A stretch of DNA of 64,000 nt from Desulfosudis oleivorans (GCA_020723325.1 DYJD01000001.1:248001-312000), one strand, 5' to 3'; shown: positions 26,541 through 35,757, numbered from the stretch's first letter. Numbers and translations: made by a program. Notes: a model not told the origin generated them from the letters alone.

Positions 26541-27659
26541 ATGAAACTGGAACCGTTTCAATTGGAGCGCTATCTCGCGCAGCATGAATTTGTTGCACCG
26601 CATTTGTTGTGTTGTTCCGACTGTGAAAGTTTTTCCGTGACGGATATTTTGGCCCTGGCGCCCGGGCTGCGGGAACGTTTCGGCAATTTGAAGCTGGGTT
26701 ATACGGAATCCGTGGGAAGTCCGGAACTACGGGAAGCGGTTGCCGGTCTTTATGCGTATATCCGTCCGGCTGAGGTGCTGGTGCATGCCGGTGCCGAGGA
26801 AGCCATCTTCATTTTCATGAATGTGTGCTTGTCTCGGGGGGATCATGTTATCGCGCATTATCCCTGCTACCAGTCCCTGTTTGAAATCGCCAGAGCCATC
26901 GGTTGTGATCTGACCCTTTGGCATACCCGTGAAGAGGAGCAATGGGAACTGGATCTGGAATTTCTGAAAGGCCATATCCGTAAAGAGACCAAAGCGGTGA
27001 TTGTCAACTGCCCCCACAATCCTACCGGTTACCTCATGTCCCATGCAAAGCAGCGGGAATTGGTGGCGCTGTCTCAAAAATACGGGTTTGTGATTTTTTC
27101 CGACGAAGTTTATCGCCTGCTGGAATACGACCCCGCCCACCGGCTGCCGGCCATGTGTGATCTAGATGAACGGGCGGTTTCCCTGGGCGTGATGTCCAAA
27201 AGCTACGGTCTGGCCGGTCTGCGCATCGGCTGGGCAGCCACCCGCAATCAAGAATTGCTGGAACGCATGGCGGCCTTCAAGGACTACACCAGCATCTGCA
27301 ACAGCGCGCCCAGCGAGTTCCTAGCAACGGCAGCTTTGCAGCATCAAGATCGGCTGGTGGAAAGAAATCGAGGGATCATCCATAAAAATCGGCAGGAGCT
27401 TGCGGCTTTCATGGAACGCTACCGGAGTCTCATGGGCTGGACAGAGCCGAAAGCCGGTCCCATTGCCTTTCCCTATCTAAAACAGGCACAGGATGTGAAC
27501 CATTTTTGCGATGAGCTGAGGAATACCACCGGCGTATTGCTGTTGCCGGGAACGGTCTATGAGCAAAGCTCTCGTCATTTCCGCATCGGATTCGGCCGCA
27601 GCAATTTTTCCAAAGGCCTGGCGGTTTTGGAATCCTATCTGAATCACCAATATCCTTAA
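26541..27659 (+). CDS. PLP-dependent class I/II aminotransferase
   Basis: A 372-residue fold-type I enzyme. The cofactor motifs are VNCPHNPTGYL (Asn), FSDEVYRLLEYD (Asp/Tyr) and the Schiff-base Lys in VMSKSYGLAGLRIGW; a C-terminal FRIGFGR Arg would bind the substrate carboxylate. The N-terminus (FQLERYLAQHEFVAPHLLCCSDCES) is characteristic of a subgroup of aminotransferases of unclear amino-acid specificity. It is 16 bases upstream of a crotonase-family gene, so the two are likely one operon. Confidence 0.88.
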   Translation: MKLEPFQLERYLAQHEFVAPHLLCCSDCESFSVTDILALAPGLRERFGNLKLGYTESVGSPELREAVAGLYAYIRPAEVLVHAGAEEAIFIFMNVCLSRGDHVIAHYPCYQSLFEIARAIGCDLTLWHTREEEQWELDLEFLKGHIRKETKAVIVNCPHNPTGYLMSHAKQRELVALSQKYGFVIFSDEVYRLLEYDPAHRLPAMCDLDERAVSLGVMSKSYGLAGLRIGWAATRNQELLERMAAFKDYTSICNSAPSEFLATAALQHQDRLVERNRGIIHKNRQELAAFMERYRSLMGWTEPKAGPIAFPYLKQAQDVNHFCDELRNTTGVLLLPGTVYEQSSRHFRIGFGRSNFSKGLAVLESYLNHQYP

Positions 27660-27675
27660 AAACAAGGAGTCGACT

Positions 27676-28434
27676 ATGGACTATCAAACAATGCTATATG
27701 AAGAATCGGAAAATATCGGCCGTCTCACCCTGAATCGACCGTCGGCTGTGAATGCCATCAACCGGATCATGATCGATGAACTGGAAGACTTTTTCCATCG
27801 CATTGAAAAAATCAACACTTGCCGGGTGCTCATTTTTTCCGGGGCCGGCGAGAAAGGTTTCTGTGCCGGGCTGGACATGAAGGAGGCCTTGACGGAGATG
27901 CTGGCGGCCACACCGGAGGAGATTTATCAGATGCAATACCGTCTGTCCCAGGTGATCTACCGTATGCGCAAGATTCCCCAGCCCATTATCGCGGCTGTGC
28001 ATGGGGCGGCCACCGGCGGCGGTTTCAGTTTTGCCATGGCGTCCGATGTGCGCATTATCACCCCCAAGACCCGTTTCAGTGCCGCCTACATCAATATCGG
28101 CCTGGGGGGGGCCGATCTGCTGAGCAGTTATTTCCTGCCGCGCCTCATCGGCGCCGGCCGGGCCAATGAATTCCTGCTCACCGGCGAATTCATGAACGCC
28201 GAAACTGCCATGTCCCTGGGTTTTGCCAGCCGGATGGTGGAAAACGATCAGCTCATGGACACGGCCTTGAAAATAGCCACGCAAATGGTTTCAAAAAATC
28301 CCATGGGTTTGCGCATGACCAAAGAGGCCATCAATCAGAACCTGGCTTTGCCGTCCCTGGAGCAGGCCCTGCACCTGGAAAACCGCAATCAGGCTTTTTT
28401 GATCGCGGCCATGAAAATCAACAGTCGGCCATGA
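27676..28434 (+). CDS. Enoyl-CoA hydratase/isomerase family protein
   Basis: A 252-residue crotonase. LTLNRPSAVNAIN, GFCAGLDMKEAL and VHGAATGGGFSFAMASDVRI form the active-site and oxyanion-hole region; a Glu of the hydratase pair is not obvious in the second position (NIGLGGADLLSSYFLPRLIG), so an isomerase or hydrolase activity is as likely as hydration. Follows the aminotransferase by 16 bases with a good ribosome-binding site (AAGGAG). Confidence 0.85.
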   Translation: MDYQTMLYEESENIGRLTLNRPSAVNAINRIMIDELEDFFHRIEKINTCRVLIFSGAGEKGFCAGLDMKEALTEMLAATPEEIYQMQYRLSQVIYRMRKIPQPIIAAVHGAATGGGFSFAMASDVRIITPKTRFSAAYINIGLGGADLLSSYFLPRLIGAGRANEFLLTGEFMNAETAMSLGFASRMVENDQLMDTALKIATQMVSKNPMGLRMTKEAINQNLALPSLEQALHLENRNQAFLIAAMKINSRP

Positions 28435-28490
28435 TAAGCGTGATGGCATGCCCCCTGTAAAGATACCGTCTTGAATGATTGCCGGCAGTT

Positions 28491-28973
28491 TTATTTTATG
28501 AACAGCTTCATCGCTTCGGACGCTGATGTAAATCCCAGCTTCAGATAGATCGGCCTGCCGGCATCGCTGGTATTCAGAATGACCCGTTTGATTTCATTTT
28601 CCTTGCAATAGTGAAGCGCTTTTTGGACGATCCCCTGGGCGAATTGCCTGCCGCGGAATTCTTTTTCCGTGTAAATACTGTGCAAGTAGGCGACCTGATG
28701 ATTGAGATCCATGGGCACCGGCACAAAGCTAGCAATTGAAACCGCTCCGCTGGCGACGATATGATCGCCTGCTTCAACCACCCAGGCTTTGCAGTTTCTT
28801 GCCGGGATTTGTTCTTCCAGTTTTTTAGAATAGGCGTTTTCCATTTCGCGGATGCAATCAGCCGTAATTGTCTCACCTTTTTGTTCCCAGATTTCCGCGA
28901 ACATTTTTCCGTGATGAACGGCCAGCTCTGGAATATCCTGAACAGTTGCCTCCCGGATCAGTATTGAACTCAT
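28491..28973 (-). CDS. GNAT-family N-acetyltransferase
   Basis: A 160-residue GNAT domain: IREATVQDIPELAVHHGKMF at the N-terminus, the acetyl-CoA-binding loop RGRQFAQGIVQKAL and the C-terminal SDAGRPIYLKLGF. Substrate unknown. Its start overlaps the end of the tautomerase gene (28970-29179) by ATGA, so the pair is cotranscribed. Confidence 0.85.
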   Translation of the reverse strand: MSSILIREATVQDIPELAVHHGKMFAEIWEQKGETITADCIREMENAYSKKLEEQIPARNCKAWVVEAGDHIVASGAVSIASFVPVPMDLNHQVAYLHSIYTEKEFRGRQFAQGIVQKALHYCKENEIKRVILNTSDAGRPIYLKLGFTSASEAMKLFIK

Positions 28974-29179
28974 TTTTCGCCATAGCCTTTCCCGAATTTA
29001 TCAGAATGCAGCAGGCCGCCGGTGGCCCAATTTTCCCTGTCCAATTCTTCAATCAATACAGTGATGATTTCCGGGCTCAGTTTTAATGAAGAAGCCACGG
29101 CCTGAGTGACTGCGGCTACAAGTTCCCTTTTTATTTCCACCGGCCGCCCCTTGGCGAGCTTAATCGTGACAATCGGCAT
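28970..29179 (-). CDS. 4-oxalocrotonate tautomerase-family protein
   Basis: A 69-residue protein starting MPIVTIKLAKGR; Pro2 becomes the N-terminal catalytic Pro after Met removal, and VTQAVASSLKLSPEIITVLIEEL follows the family pattern. Such small enzymes tautomerise enol/keto acids. The actual substrate is unknown. Confidence 0.85.
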   Translation of the reverse strand: MPIVTIKLAKGRPVEIKRELVAAVTQAVASSLKLSPEIITVLIEELDRENWATGGLLHSDKFGKGYGEK

Positions 29180-29243
29180 TGGTTTTGGCTCCTGGCAATA
29201 TGGATAGTGAATGCTATGATGGTTTTAAAAAAAGTCTAAACCA

Positions 29244-29316
29244 CCGTCACTCCCGCGTAGGCGGGAGTCCAGAACTACTCGAAAAAACTGGATTCTCGCC
29301 TGCGCGGGAATAACGG
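29244..29316. repeat. Inverted dispersed repeat (CCCGCGTAGGCGGGAGTCCAG type)
   Basis: Two imperfect inverted arms of ~29 bases, 29244-29272 and 29288-29316, each containing an internal CCCGC...GCGGG hairpin and ending in CCAG / CTGG. This is the layout of a widespread class of palindromic intergenic repeats in bacterial genomes. Confidence 0.75.
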
Positions 29317-29337
29317 AAAAAGGTGTTTTTCGATTTT

Positions 29338-29763
29338 TTACGAATGCGCTAAACTTATCTGTTTGCTTTTATTTTTGCATACAGTGGCTTTCAGCGGCTC
29401 AGGTGCAAGATCCCTGCTGATCTTGCGGAATCCAAGTTTCTTAAAAAAGCCTTCTGCCGTCACAGTCAGCAAATTAAGTTCATGAATGCCATTTATATGG
29501 GCATGGGCTCGCAATCGCAGGTAGAGATCCTTGCCGATTCCTTTTCGGCGGGCTTCCGGAACTACTGCCAATGATCGGAGCAGACCAATGCCATCGTAAG
29601 CTTCCAGTCCGATTACCCCAACAGTGCGATGTTTGGATCCGGCCAAAATAAAGTGTTTCAAATGGGGAGATATCCCTTCCGTGGGCAAGCCGCATTGTTT
29701 CAACAATTGTTGTATTTCTTCCATATCTTTCGCTTCTGCGAATTTATAGGAAAGCTTTTCCAT
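29338..29763 (-). CDS. GNAT acetyltransferase, ArsN2-like
   Basis: A 141-residue GNAT protein. KQCGLPTEGISPHLKHFILA, VGVIGLEAYDGIGLLRSLAVVPEARRKGIG, LNLLTVTAEGFFKKLGF and the C-terminal RDLAPEPLKAT segment match the group often annotated as arsenic-resistance N-acetyltransferase ArsN2. No ars genes are in the window, so the role in arsenic handling is unproven. Confidence 0.75.
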   Translation of the reverse strand: MEKLSYKFAEAKDMEEIQQLLKQCGLPTEGISPHLKHFILAGSKHRTVGVIGLEAYDGIGLLRSLAVVPEARRKGIGKDLYLRLRAHAHINGIHELNLLTVTAEGFFKKLGFRKISRDLAPEPLKATVCKNKSKQISLAHS

Positions 29764-29788
29764 GTGTACCTGCTATTATCAATATCCC

Positions 29789-30271
29789 TTATGGCATGAT
29801 TGGTTTTCCAATCGGACTCTCTTTTGCTTTTACACAAAAAGCAAAAGACTTGTTACCGGTGCTGTTTTTCCATATGCCTTTAATAACCCCGTTTTCCATT
29901 CGGCCTTTGAATCGATAGTCGGCCGGTATCTCAATCAGTTCAATATTTCCATCAAAGTCCGTCCTGGCGTGAATGTTCACTTTAACCTCCGGCTTGTTTG
30001 GAAACCAGTAGGCTCCACGGCGATCGTTGCCGGCAAAGGTAATGGTCATGGCAATAGGGTCCTTCAGGTTGAAGCAAGCCGGGTTTCCGCTCCAGCCAGT
30101 GTATTCCACCGTATGCAAAACCTTGTAGGCCACAGCCTTTCTGATTTTTCGAAATTGTTTTGAAGCCGCGGCACATTGCCGGGTGAGGAGATCCAAATCG
30201 ATATGCTCTTCTGCAAAAACTGTCGTGCTTGCAAAAAACAAGGCTATGAGGATTATTGTGTACCGGGCCAT
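29789..30271 (-). CDS. Exported hypothetical protein
   Basis: A 160-residue protein from the ATG at 30269-30271 (MARYTIILIALFFASTTVFAEEH), with a clear signal peptide. The mature part has two central Cys (QCAAAS, NPACFNL) and one near the end (FAFCVKA), and a beta-rich pattern (AMTITFAGNDRRGAYWF). An in-frame ATG nine codons upstream is possible. No family is recognised. Confidence 0.6.
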   Translation of the reverse strand: MARYTIILIALFFASTTVFAEEHIDLDLLTRQCAAASKQFRKIRKAVAYKVLHTVEYTGWSGNPACFNLKDPIAMTITFAGNDRRGAYWFPNKPEVKVNIHARTDFDGNIELIEIPADYRFKGRMENGVIKGIWKNSTGNKSFAFCVKAKESPIGKPIMP

Positions 30272-30744
30272 GGCTGATTCATCAAATTTTACATTCATAT
30301 TCGCCCATAGCATCAACATCAATTGGTTTCAAGTGGTCAGAAATACTATCCCACGATAAATTTTTTCTATCGCGCTAAGTTGCGTCCACAGCTGTTTTTA
30401 GTCATTTGAAGATTTTTTTTTGAGACACGGATTTCACGGATTAACACGGATTACAGACAGGGTGATGTGAGCAACTCTGCTGCCTGATGGATAGCGGATT
30501 TGCGAGTTAAAAAGTAAAAGCCTCTGAATGAATGACGGAAAAATGATATAAGCTGTGCTATGCTTTTCATCCGTGTAATCCGCGCAATCCGTGTCGAAAA
30601 AATCTGTCACTATGTAGTTTGCATTTTGTAAACTTTTTAAGTTCCATACCCATTCTATATCAATAAGGTGTCGGACTTTATTAGAACGAAATCACCGTGA
30701 ATACTATCCAGGGGAATCGCTTGTAAAAGGGGCCTTTCAGCATT
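30272..30744. repeat. Intergenic region holding an inverted GACACGGATT-type repeat
   Basis: No gene is seen in these 473 bases. At 30424-30455 and 30569-30595 lie two inverted arms of about 30 bases (GACACGGATTTCACGGATTA... and ...GTAATCCGCGCAATCCGTGTC) around a ~115-base centre, the layout of a small non-autonomous mobile or REP-like element. Confidence 0.65.
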
Positions 30745-31179
30745 TCAACCCTCGTTTCCGATCACCGCGGTTGCCCTGATTTCCACCAGAAGACCCGGCA
30801 ACACCAGTTCCGTAACACCCACCGCGGTCCATGCCGGATAATCCCTGGGAATGAACTCGGCCTTCACCTTGGCGAACCCCGGCATGTCCTTCATGCTGGT
30901 GTGATAGGTGACCAGTTCGACGATATCCGCAAAAGAAGCCCCGGCTTCTTGGAGCACCTGCTGCAGGTTCTGGAAAGCCTGCCGGGTCTGGGCCTGGATC
31001 CCCTCCGCCATTTGGAGATGTTCGTTCATGCCCACTTGGCCGGAAATCCAGATGGTATTGTCCATGCGCACTGCCTGGGAAAACTGCATGGCGGCATACA
31101 CCCCCTCCGTTCCTTTGGGATTGATGAGTTGCTTTGAACGCTTTTGACTGACATTTTTTTCATGTTCGTTGGTGTTCAT
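30745..31179 (-). CDS. RidA/YjgF-family enamine/imine deaminase
   Basis: A 144-residue protein from the ATG at 31177-31179 (MNTNEHEKN), preceded by AAAGGA at good spacing; an upstream in-frame ATG at 31185 is too close to that site. The Rid pattern is present: FSQAVRMDNTIWISGQVG, IQAQTRQAFQNLQQVLQEAGASFADIV, and the Arg of IRATAVIG that binds the substrate carboxylate. Divergent from a GlxA-type regulator that probably controls it. Confidence 0.88.
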   Translation of the reverse strand: MNTNEHEKNVSQKRSKQLINPKGTEGVYAAMQFSQAVRMDNTIWISGQVGMNEHLQMAEGIQAQTRQAFQNLQQVLQEAGASFADIVELVTYHTSMKDMPGFAKVKAEFIPRDYPAWTAVGVTELVLPGLLVEIRATAVIGNEG

Positions 31180-31238
31180 GGACATATTCCTTTGCTCGGG
31201 TTTGTGAAAGAAATCCTGTTTTATGGAGATTATACTTC

Positions 31239-31297
31239 TTGACAAAGACGATTATCAATTGGCATAAATGACAAAAATATTGGTAAAAATGTCATTT
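31239..31297 (+). promoter_or_regulatory. Candidate promoter/operator between ridA-like and glxA-like genes
   Basis: TTGACA at 31239-31244 and CATAAA at 31263-31268 form a weak promoter toward the regulator. A perfect inverted pair AAATGACA (31266-31273) / TGTCATTT (31290-31297), centre to centre 24 bases, overlaps it and is a good candidate operator for the AraC-type regulator. Confidence 0.45.
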
Positions 31298-31307
31298 GGA
31301 GGGAGAA

Positions 31308-32318
31308 ATGAAACAAATTTTTCTGATCGCCCATGATGATTCATCTGTTTCCGGTCTTACCGGCGCCCTGGAGATATTTACCATCGCCAACATTATCAAT
31401 GGCTTTCTAAATCCGGGAGCTGATCCGCTGTTTGCCTGCAAGATTATCGCGGCAAAGCCACACACCCATCAGATCTGTGCCGGTTTGCGGATTGAATTCG
31501 AAGGCGGAATGGTGCCCTATGAGCAGGCTGATGCCGTGGTCATGACCGGCTTTCTGTACCGCAGCATCGACGAGTTGATCAGCAGGATTGAACAGTCAAA
31601 AAAGGCGGCGGAATGGGTTCGCCGGCAATACCGTCAGGGGGCTGTGATCGCAGCCAGTTGCAGTGGTACGATGTTGCTGGCGGAGACTGGACTGCTGGAC
31701 GGCAAGAGCGCCACCACTAGCTGGTGGCTGAAAAATCTGTTCAAAAGGCGTTATCCGAAAATATCCCTCCGGATCGACCGGTTGCTGGTGGAGCATGGAC
31801 GGCTCCTCAGCGCCGGCGCGGTGACTTCCTACACCAATCTGGTGTTACGCCTCATTGAAATTTTCGCCGGCAAAACCATCGCCCTGGCCTGCGCCAAAAT
31901 GATGCTTGTGGACATCAATAGATTTTCCCAGGCGCCCTACATGATGCTGCAGTCAATCCTGGATCATTCCGACAACCTGGTGGCCAAAGCCCAGTACTGG
32001 ATCAGCCAGCATCTTCAAGCCAAAATCGATTTGATGGATCTGTCTAGTCACCTGGCGGTCAGCTACCGGACCCTGATCCGCCGCTTTAAAACCGCCACCG
32101 GCGAAACCCCCATTCAATATATCCAGAAAAGCCGCATCGAATCCGCCAAGCATCTCCTGGAAACCACCGACCTGAACCTGGAAGCGGTCATGGAGCGCGT
32201 GGGCTACGCAGACGCCAGCGCCTTCAGCCTGCTCTTCAAACGCCTGACCCGTCTGACGCCGCGGGAATATCGCCGGCAGTTTTCCCCCCAATATAGTATG
32301 GCGAACGAATCCATATAA
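31308..32318 (+). CDS. GlxA-family transcriptional regulator (DJ-1/PfpI + AraC HTH)
   Basis: A 336-residue regulator from the ATG at 31308 with GGAGGGAG upstream. The N-terminal DJ-1/PfpI-like domain (IFLIAHDDSSVSGLTGALEIF ... AASCSGTMLLAETGLLDGKSATTSWW) probably binds a metabolite. The C-terminal AraC-type double HTH contains DLSSHLAVSYRTLIRRFKTATGETPIQYI and GYADASAFSLLFKRLTRLTPREYR. Its placement opposite RidA suggests control of that gene. Confidence 0.9.
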   Translation: MKQIFLIAHDDSSVSGLTGALEIFTIANIINGFLNPGADPLFACKIIAAKPHTHQICAGLRIEFEGGMVPYEQADAVVMTGFLYRSIDELISRIEQSKKAAEWVRRQYRQGAVIAASCSGTMLLAETGLLDGKSATTSWWLKNLFKRRYPKISLRIDRLLVEHGRLLSAGAVTSYTNLVLRLIEIFAGKTIALACAKMMLVDINRFSQAPYMMLQSILDHSDNLVAKAQYWISQHLQAKIDLMDLSSHLAVSYRTLIRRFKTATGETPIQYIQKSRIESAKHLLETTDLNLEAVMERVGYADASAFSLLFKRLTRLTPREYRRQFSPQYSMANESI

Positions 32319-32410
32319 TTAGTTGATTTCAGTGAATGATTGATGGACAATTTCTTGCAATTAGTCATCGGGAAAGATATATTCGCAGAAATAACTGACT
32401 GAATATCGAC

Positions 32411-33373
32411 ATGAAAGCAATTGTCTATTACAACTATGGTTCGCCCGATGTTTTGAGACTGGAAGATATCCAAAGCCCGATCCCAGGCGATGATGAAGTC
32501 TTGGTCAAAGTTTGTGCAGTATCAATAAACTCGTGGGACTGGGATATGTTAACCGGTAAGCCCTTTGAGTATCGCTTTTTCGGTGGTCTTTTAAAACCAA
32601 AAAGCAAAACTATACATGGCTGTGACATTGCCGGACAAGTCCAAGCAGTCGGGAAAAATGTAAAACATTTTCATGTGGGTGATGAAGTGTTCGGCGACCT
32701 ATCAGAGGCTGGTTGGGGCGCTTTTGCTGAGTATACTTGTGCTTGTGAAAATCAATTAACCATTAAACCTTCGAGTATGACATTTGAGGAAGCGGCATGC
32801 CTGCCTCATGGGGGCAACCTTGCTGTACAGGGTCTGATTGATTTTGGAAAGATTGAATCAGGGCAAAAGGTTTTAATTAATGGCGGGGGAGGTAGTACAG
32901 GTACATTGGCTATTCAGATAGCAACATTGTTCGATGTTGAAATAACAGGTGTTGACCGCCCAGAGAAATTAGGCATGATGCATACCCTTGGGGCAGACCA
33001 TGTGATTGATTACACAAAAGAAGATTTTACACAAAATGGGCGGCAATATGATCTTATCTTCGATGTGAAAACAACTCGTTCTATTTTTGACTATAAACGG
33101 GCATTATCTCCAAATGGAACTTATGTAACGGTGGGAGGTAAAACCTCTCGAATCCTTCAGCTTCTGCTATTAAGGAAGCTTTTCAAAAAAAATAGAATGC
33201 ATCTGGTAGGCTATAAAGCAAATAAGGATCTGAATTATCTAGTAGAGCTTTTTGAGGACGGCAAACTGAAACCTGTTATAGATATGTGTTTCCCTATAGC
33301 AAAAACTGCTGATGCTTTCCGATATTTTGGAGAAGGACGTTTCAAAGGGAAGATAGTCATAACAGTTTTTTGA
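32411..33373 (+). CDS. Zinc-independent MDR-family NAD(P)-dependent alcohol dehydrogenase/quinone reductase-like
   Basis: A 320-residue medium-chain dehydrogenase/reductase. The catalytic domain has SWDWDMLTGKPF and HGCDIAGQVQAVGKNV; the Rossmann domain has KVLINGGGGSTGTLAIQIATL, and GVDRPEKLGMMHTLGADHVIDYTKEDF. The structural-zinc Cys cluster is missing, as in quinone oxidoreductase-like members. The gene and its downstream flank are visibly more AT-rich than most neighbours, suggesting acquisition by transfer. Confidence 0.85.
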   Translation: MKAIVYYNYGSPDVLRLEDIQSPIPGDDEVLVKVCAVSINSWDWDMLTGKPFEYRFFGGLLKPKSKTIHGCDIAGQVQAVGKNVKHFHVGDEVFGDLSEAGWGAFAEYTCACENQLTIKPSSMTFEEAACLPHGGNLAVQGLIDFGKIESGQKVLINGGGGSTGTLAIQIATLFDVEITGVDRPEKLGMMHTLGADHVIDYTKEDFTQNGRQYDLIFDVKTTRSIFDYKRALSPNGTYVTVGGKTSRILQLLLLRKLFKKNRMHLVGYKANKDLNYLVELFEDGKLKPVIDMCFPIAKTADAFRYFGEGRFKGKIVITVF

Positions 33374-33718
33374 TAATTTTGAACGGACAAGGTTGAGCTG
33401 GCAATTTAAAAGAGGAGATCTTAGGATCCACGTCAGTAACTTTTTGAGTGTAATTATGCTTTGTTAATAGATTTTCAATATCGCAGCAGACCAAAGATGC
33501 ATGAGAATTAATACATGTCATAGCAATGAAATCACGATTTTTTAAATAATGTCTGGCATTGTCTTTTTTTGCATCGAACATGTATTATGGTGTAATTTTG
33601 CTTTGTATCAAAATACCGCCTATTCCATAACACAATAATATTACAATTGAAAACAATTAATTTGGTTTCATATTGAAGGCAAATTTGAGTAAAATCGTTC
33701 AACAACACAAAATCATTG
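33374..33718. other. AT-rich intergenic region, nothing recognised
   Basis: 345 bases of AT-rich DNA between the dehydrogenase and the LysR gene. Short open frames on the minus strand (up to 74 codons) have no ribosome-binding site or recognisable protein features. Confidence 0.5.
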
Positions 33719-34639
33719 TCACCCAATATCGGCTTTGGAACCGCGGGCCAGCATCAGGCGGGCGGATTCGCAGATGGCCATGACGGCCGGATGTTTGATG
33801 CGGCGATCCACTGTGATGGCAAAATAGGATTCATGCACTTGGGCGGCCCGTCCCACCAGATGAACATTATGCTGGCGTTTGACCTCATCCAGGATCATGT
33901 CCGGCACCGGGAAAATACCGAGACCTTCCTGGCCAAAGGCGCTGAGCAGGGCGCTGTCCTCAAATTCGCCCACGATATTTGGGCGCACGCCGCAGGCTTC
34001 GAAATACTGCTCCAGGGAGCGGCGCAAAATGGTATTTTCCGTGGGCAGGAGCAGGGGGGCATTGTTCAGGGATCGGGGAAAACCTTTGCGATATTGATCG
34101 GCCAGGACCTTGCTCGCAAGGAAAACAATTCCGCATTGCCCCAGTTGGTGATTGAAGACCTTGACCTTGACCTGGGGATTGGCCGGCCCGTCGGTGAGGA
34201 TCATATCCACCTGATGCTGGGACAGGGCTGAAAGGAGTTGATCCGGCTTGTTCTCCCGGCAGATCAATTGCAGCGGTTCCGGAATTTCCAAGGCGGCCTG
34301 GATCAGCCGCCAGGCCACCAGTTTGGGCACCACATCGGCCACGCCGATGGTGAGCCGCAACGGCCGGCCGGTGGGGCGGTTGTTGAGGGTATCCACCAAT
34401 TCCCGGCCAAGGGAAAAAATCTCTTCCGCGTACCGGAAGACCATGCGGCCTTCTTCGGACAAGACCAGATTCCGGCCGCTTTTGGTGAACAGTTTGCGGC
34501 CGGTGGTTTCTTCCAGGTTGCGGATCTGGCCGCTCACCGTGGAAGGCGAAAGACGCAGTTTTTCGCAGGCCCGGTTGAGGCTGCCTTCCCGGGCCACCAG
34601 CCAGAAATAATAGAGATGATGGTAATTCAGCCAATCCAT
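33719..34639 (-). CDS. LysR-family regulator, NhaR-like
   Basis: A 306-residue LysR regulator from the ATG at 34637-34639 (MDWLNYHHLYYFWLVAREGSL), the classical N-terminus of NhaR. The winged HTH is LNRACEKLRLSPSTVSGQI; the effector domain follows from ~residue 90 (RLTIGVADVVPK, GIFPVPDMI). NhaR activates Na+/H+ antiporter genes in enterobacteria. Here the nearest antiporter is far (42375-44060), and the divergent gene codes for a Tim44-like protein, so the target is open. Confidence 0.85.
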   Translation of the reverse strand: MDWLNYHHLYYFWLVAREGSLNRACEKLRLSPSTVSGQIRNLEETTGRKLFTKSGRNLVLSEEGRMVFRYAEEIFSLGRELVDTLNNRPTGRPLRLTIGVADVVPKLVAWRLIQAALEIPEPLQLICRENKPDQLLSALSQHQVDMILTDGPANPQVKVKVFNHQLGQCGIVFLASKVLADQYRKGFPRSLNNAPLLLPTENTILRRSLEQYFEACGVRPNIVGEFEDSALLSAFGQEGLGIFPVPDMILDEVKRQHNVHLVGRAAQVHESYFAITVDRRIKHPAVMAICESARLMLARGSKADIG

Positions 34640-34771
34640 GGGGCGGGATATATTTCGGAAAAAACGAATTGTCAATGTCATATTTCCTTATTGTCAAACT
34701 ATCATGGACTGATTATATTCTGCTCACGTAAAATTTGTTTGAAGATGAATTTGGAAAGGAGATAAGCAGAT

Positions 34772-35743
34772 ATGATGAAGCATGTGGATAATCGTAAAAA
34801 GATGGCCGTTATGGCTGTAAGCCTGGTGTTGGTGTTTTTGATTGCCGGCTTTGTGGAATTGGCTGAGGCGCGTTCCCGCAGCGGCGGGCGGTCCTTCAGC
34901 AGCAGCCGTTCTTCCAGCAGTCGTTCTTATTCCGCGCCGACTTCCCAGCCCCGTCAGTTCAGCACGGACCGCAATTATCGTCCTTCCGGACCTTTGGGCG
35001 GGGCCGGCGCCTTTACCCGCGGACTGGCAGGCGGAGTATTGGGGGGCTTTCTGGGCAGCATGCTCTTCGGCGGCACGGCCCACGGCATGGGCGCAGGCGG
35101 ATTCGGCGGCAGCGGCATCGGTTTGTTTGAAATCCTGCTGCTGGCCGGCCTGGGGTATTTTCTTTATAAACGGTTTTCCAAGCGCCGGGCTTTTTCACCC
35201 AATGTGGACACGGGTGCAAGCCCCTTCGGCAAAGTAGCCGAGCTTTTCAATACAGACAGCCAAAGAGGGTATAGCCCCAACGTTGATCCGAACGAAGATC
35301 CGCTGGTGGCCGGAGTCAAGGAAATCTGGGCAGTGGACGACAGCTTTCATCCTGACGCTTTCAAGGAAACAGCCCAAGATCTGTTTTTTAAAGTCCAAGC
35401 CGGCTGGACCCGCAGGGAAACCGAGGCATTAAAAGAATTCGTGGGTGACACGCTATTAAACGAGTATGCCGGCCATTTCACGGAAATGCGGCAGCAGGGG
35501 CAGATCAATCGCCTGGAAAACATTGCAGTGCGCAATGTGGAATTGCTGAACGCCGGTGTGGACGGCAACGAAATGTTTGTAACCGTGCGCTTCACTGCCA
35601 ATCTTTTGGATTATACCGTGAACGATCGCACCGGCGACGTGGTGAGCGGCGATCCCCACAATCCGGTCAAGTTCCAGGAGAGCTGGACCTTTGCCCGGCC
35701 CGTCAGCGGCGGCCGCTGGAAGTTGGAAGGGATCGAGGCGTAG
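34772..35743 (+). CDS. Tim44/TimA-like domain membrane protein
   Basis: A 323-residue protein. An N-terminal signal/anchor (VMAVSLVLVFLIAGFVELAEA) is followed by a Ser/Arg-rich stretch, a Gly-rich GGVLGGFLGSMLFGG segment and a second membrane helix (IGLFEILLLAGLGYFLYKRF). The C-terminal ~170 residues form a Tim44-like domain (AFKETAQDLFFKVQAGWTRRE, TGDVVSGDPHNPVKFQESWTF). Bacterial members are of uncertain function. RBS AAAGGAG; 14 bases upstream of the TerC gene. Confidence 0.85.
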   Translation: MMKHVDNRKKMAVMAVSLVLVFLIAGFVELAEARSRSGGRSFSSSRSSSSRSYSAPTSQPRQFSTDRNYRPSGPLGGAGAFTRGLAGGVLGGFLGSMLFGGTAHGMGAGGFGGSGIGLFEILLLAGLGYFLYKRFSKRRAFSPNVDTGASPFGKVAELFNTDSQRGYSPNVDPNEDPLVAGVKEIWAVDDSFHPDAFKETAQDLFFKVQAGWTRRETEALKEFVGDTLLNEYAGHFTEMRQQGQINRLENIAVRNVELLNAGVDGNEMFVTVRFTANLLDYTVNDRTGDVVSGDPHNPVKFQESWTFARPVSGGRWKLEGIEA

Positions 35744-35757
35744 GGGAAATATAAGGG

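Noticed and set aside
33357-33581. 74-codon minus-strand frame after the dehydrogenase
   Set aside because: No ribosome-binding site, no recognisable motif, and AT-rich non-coding appearance.
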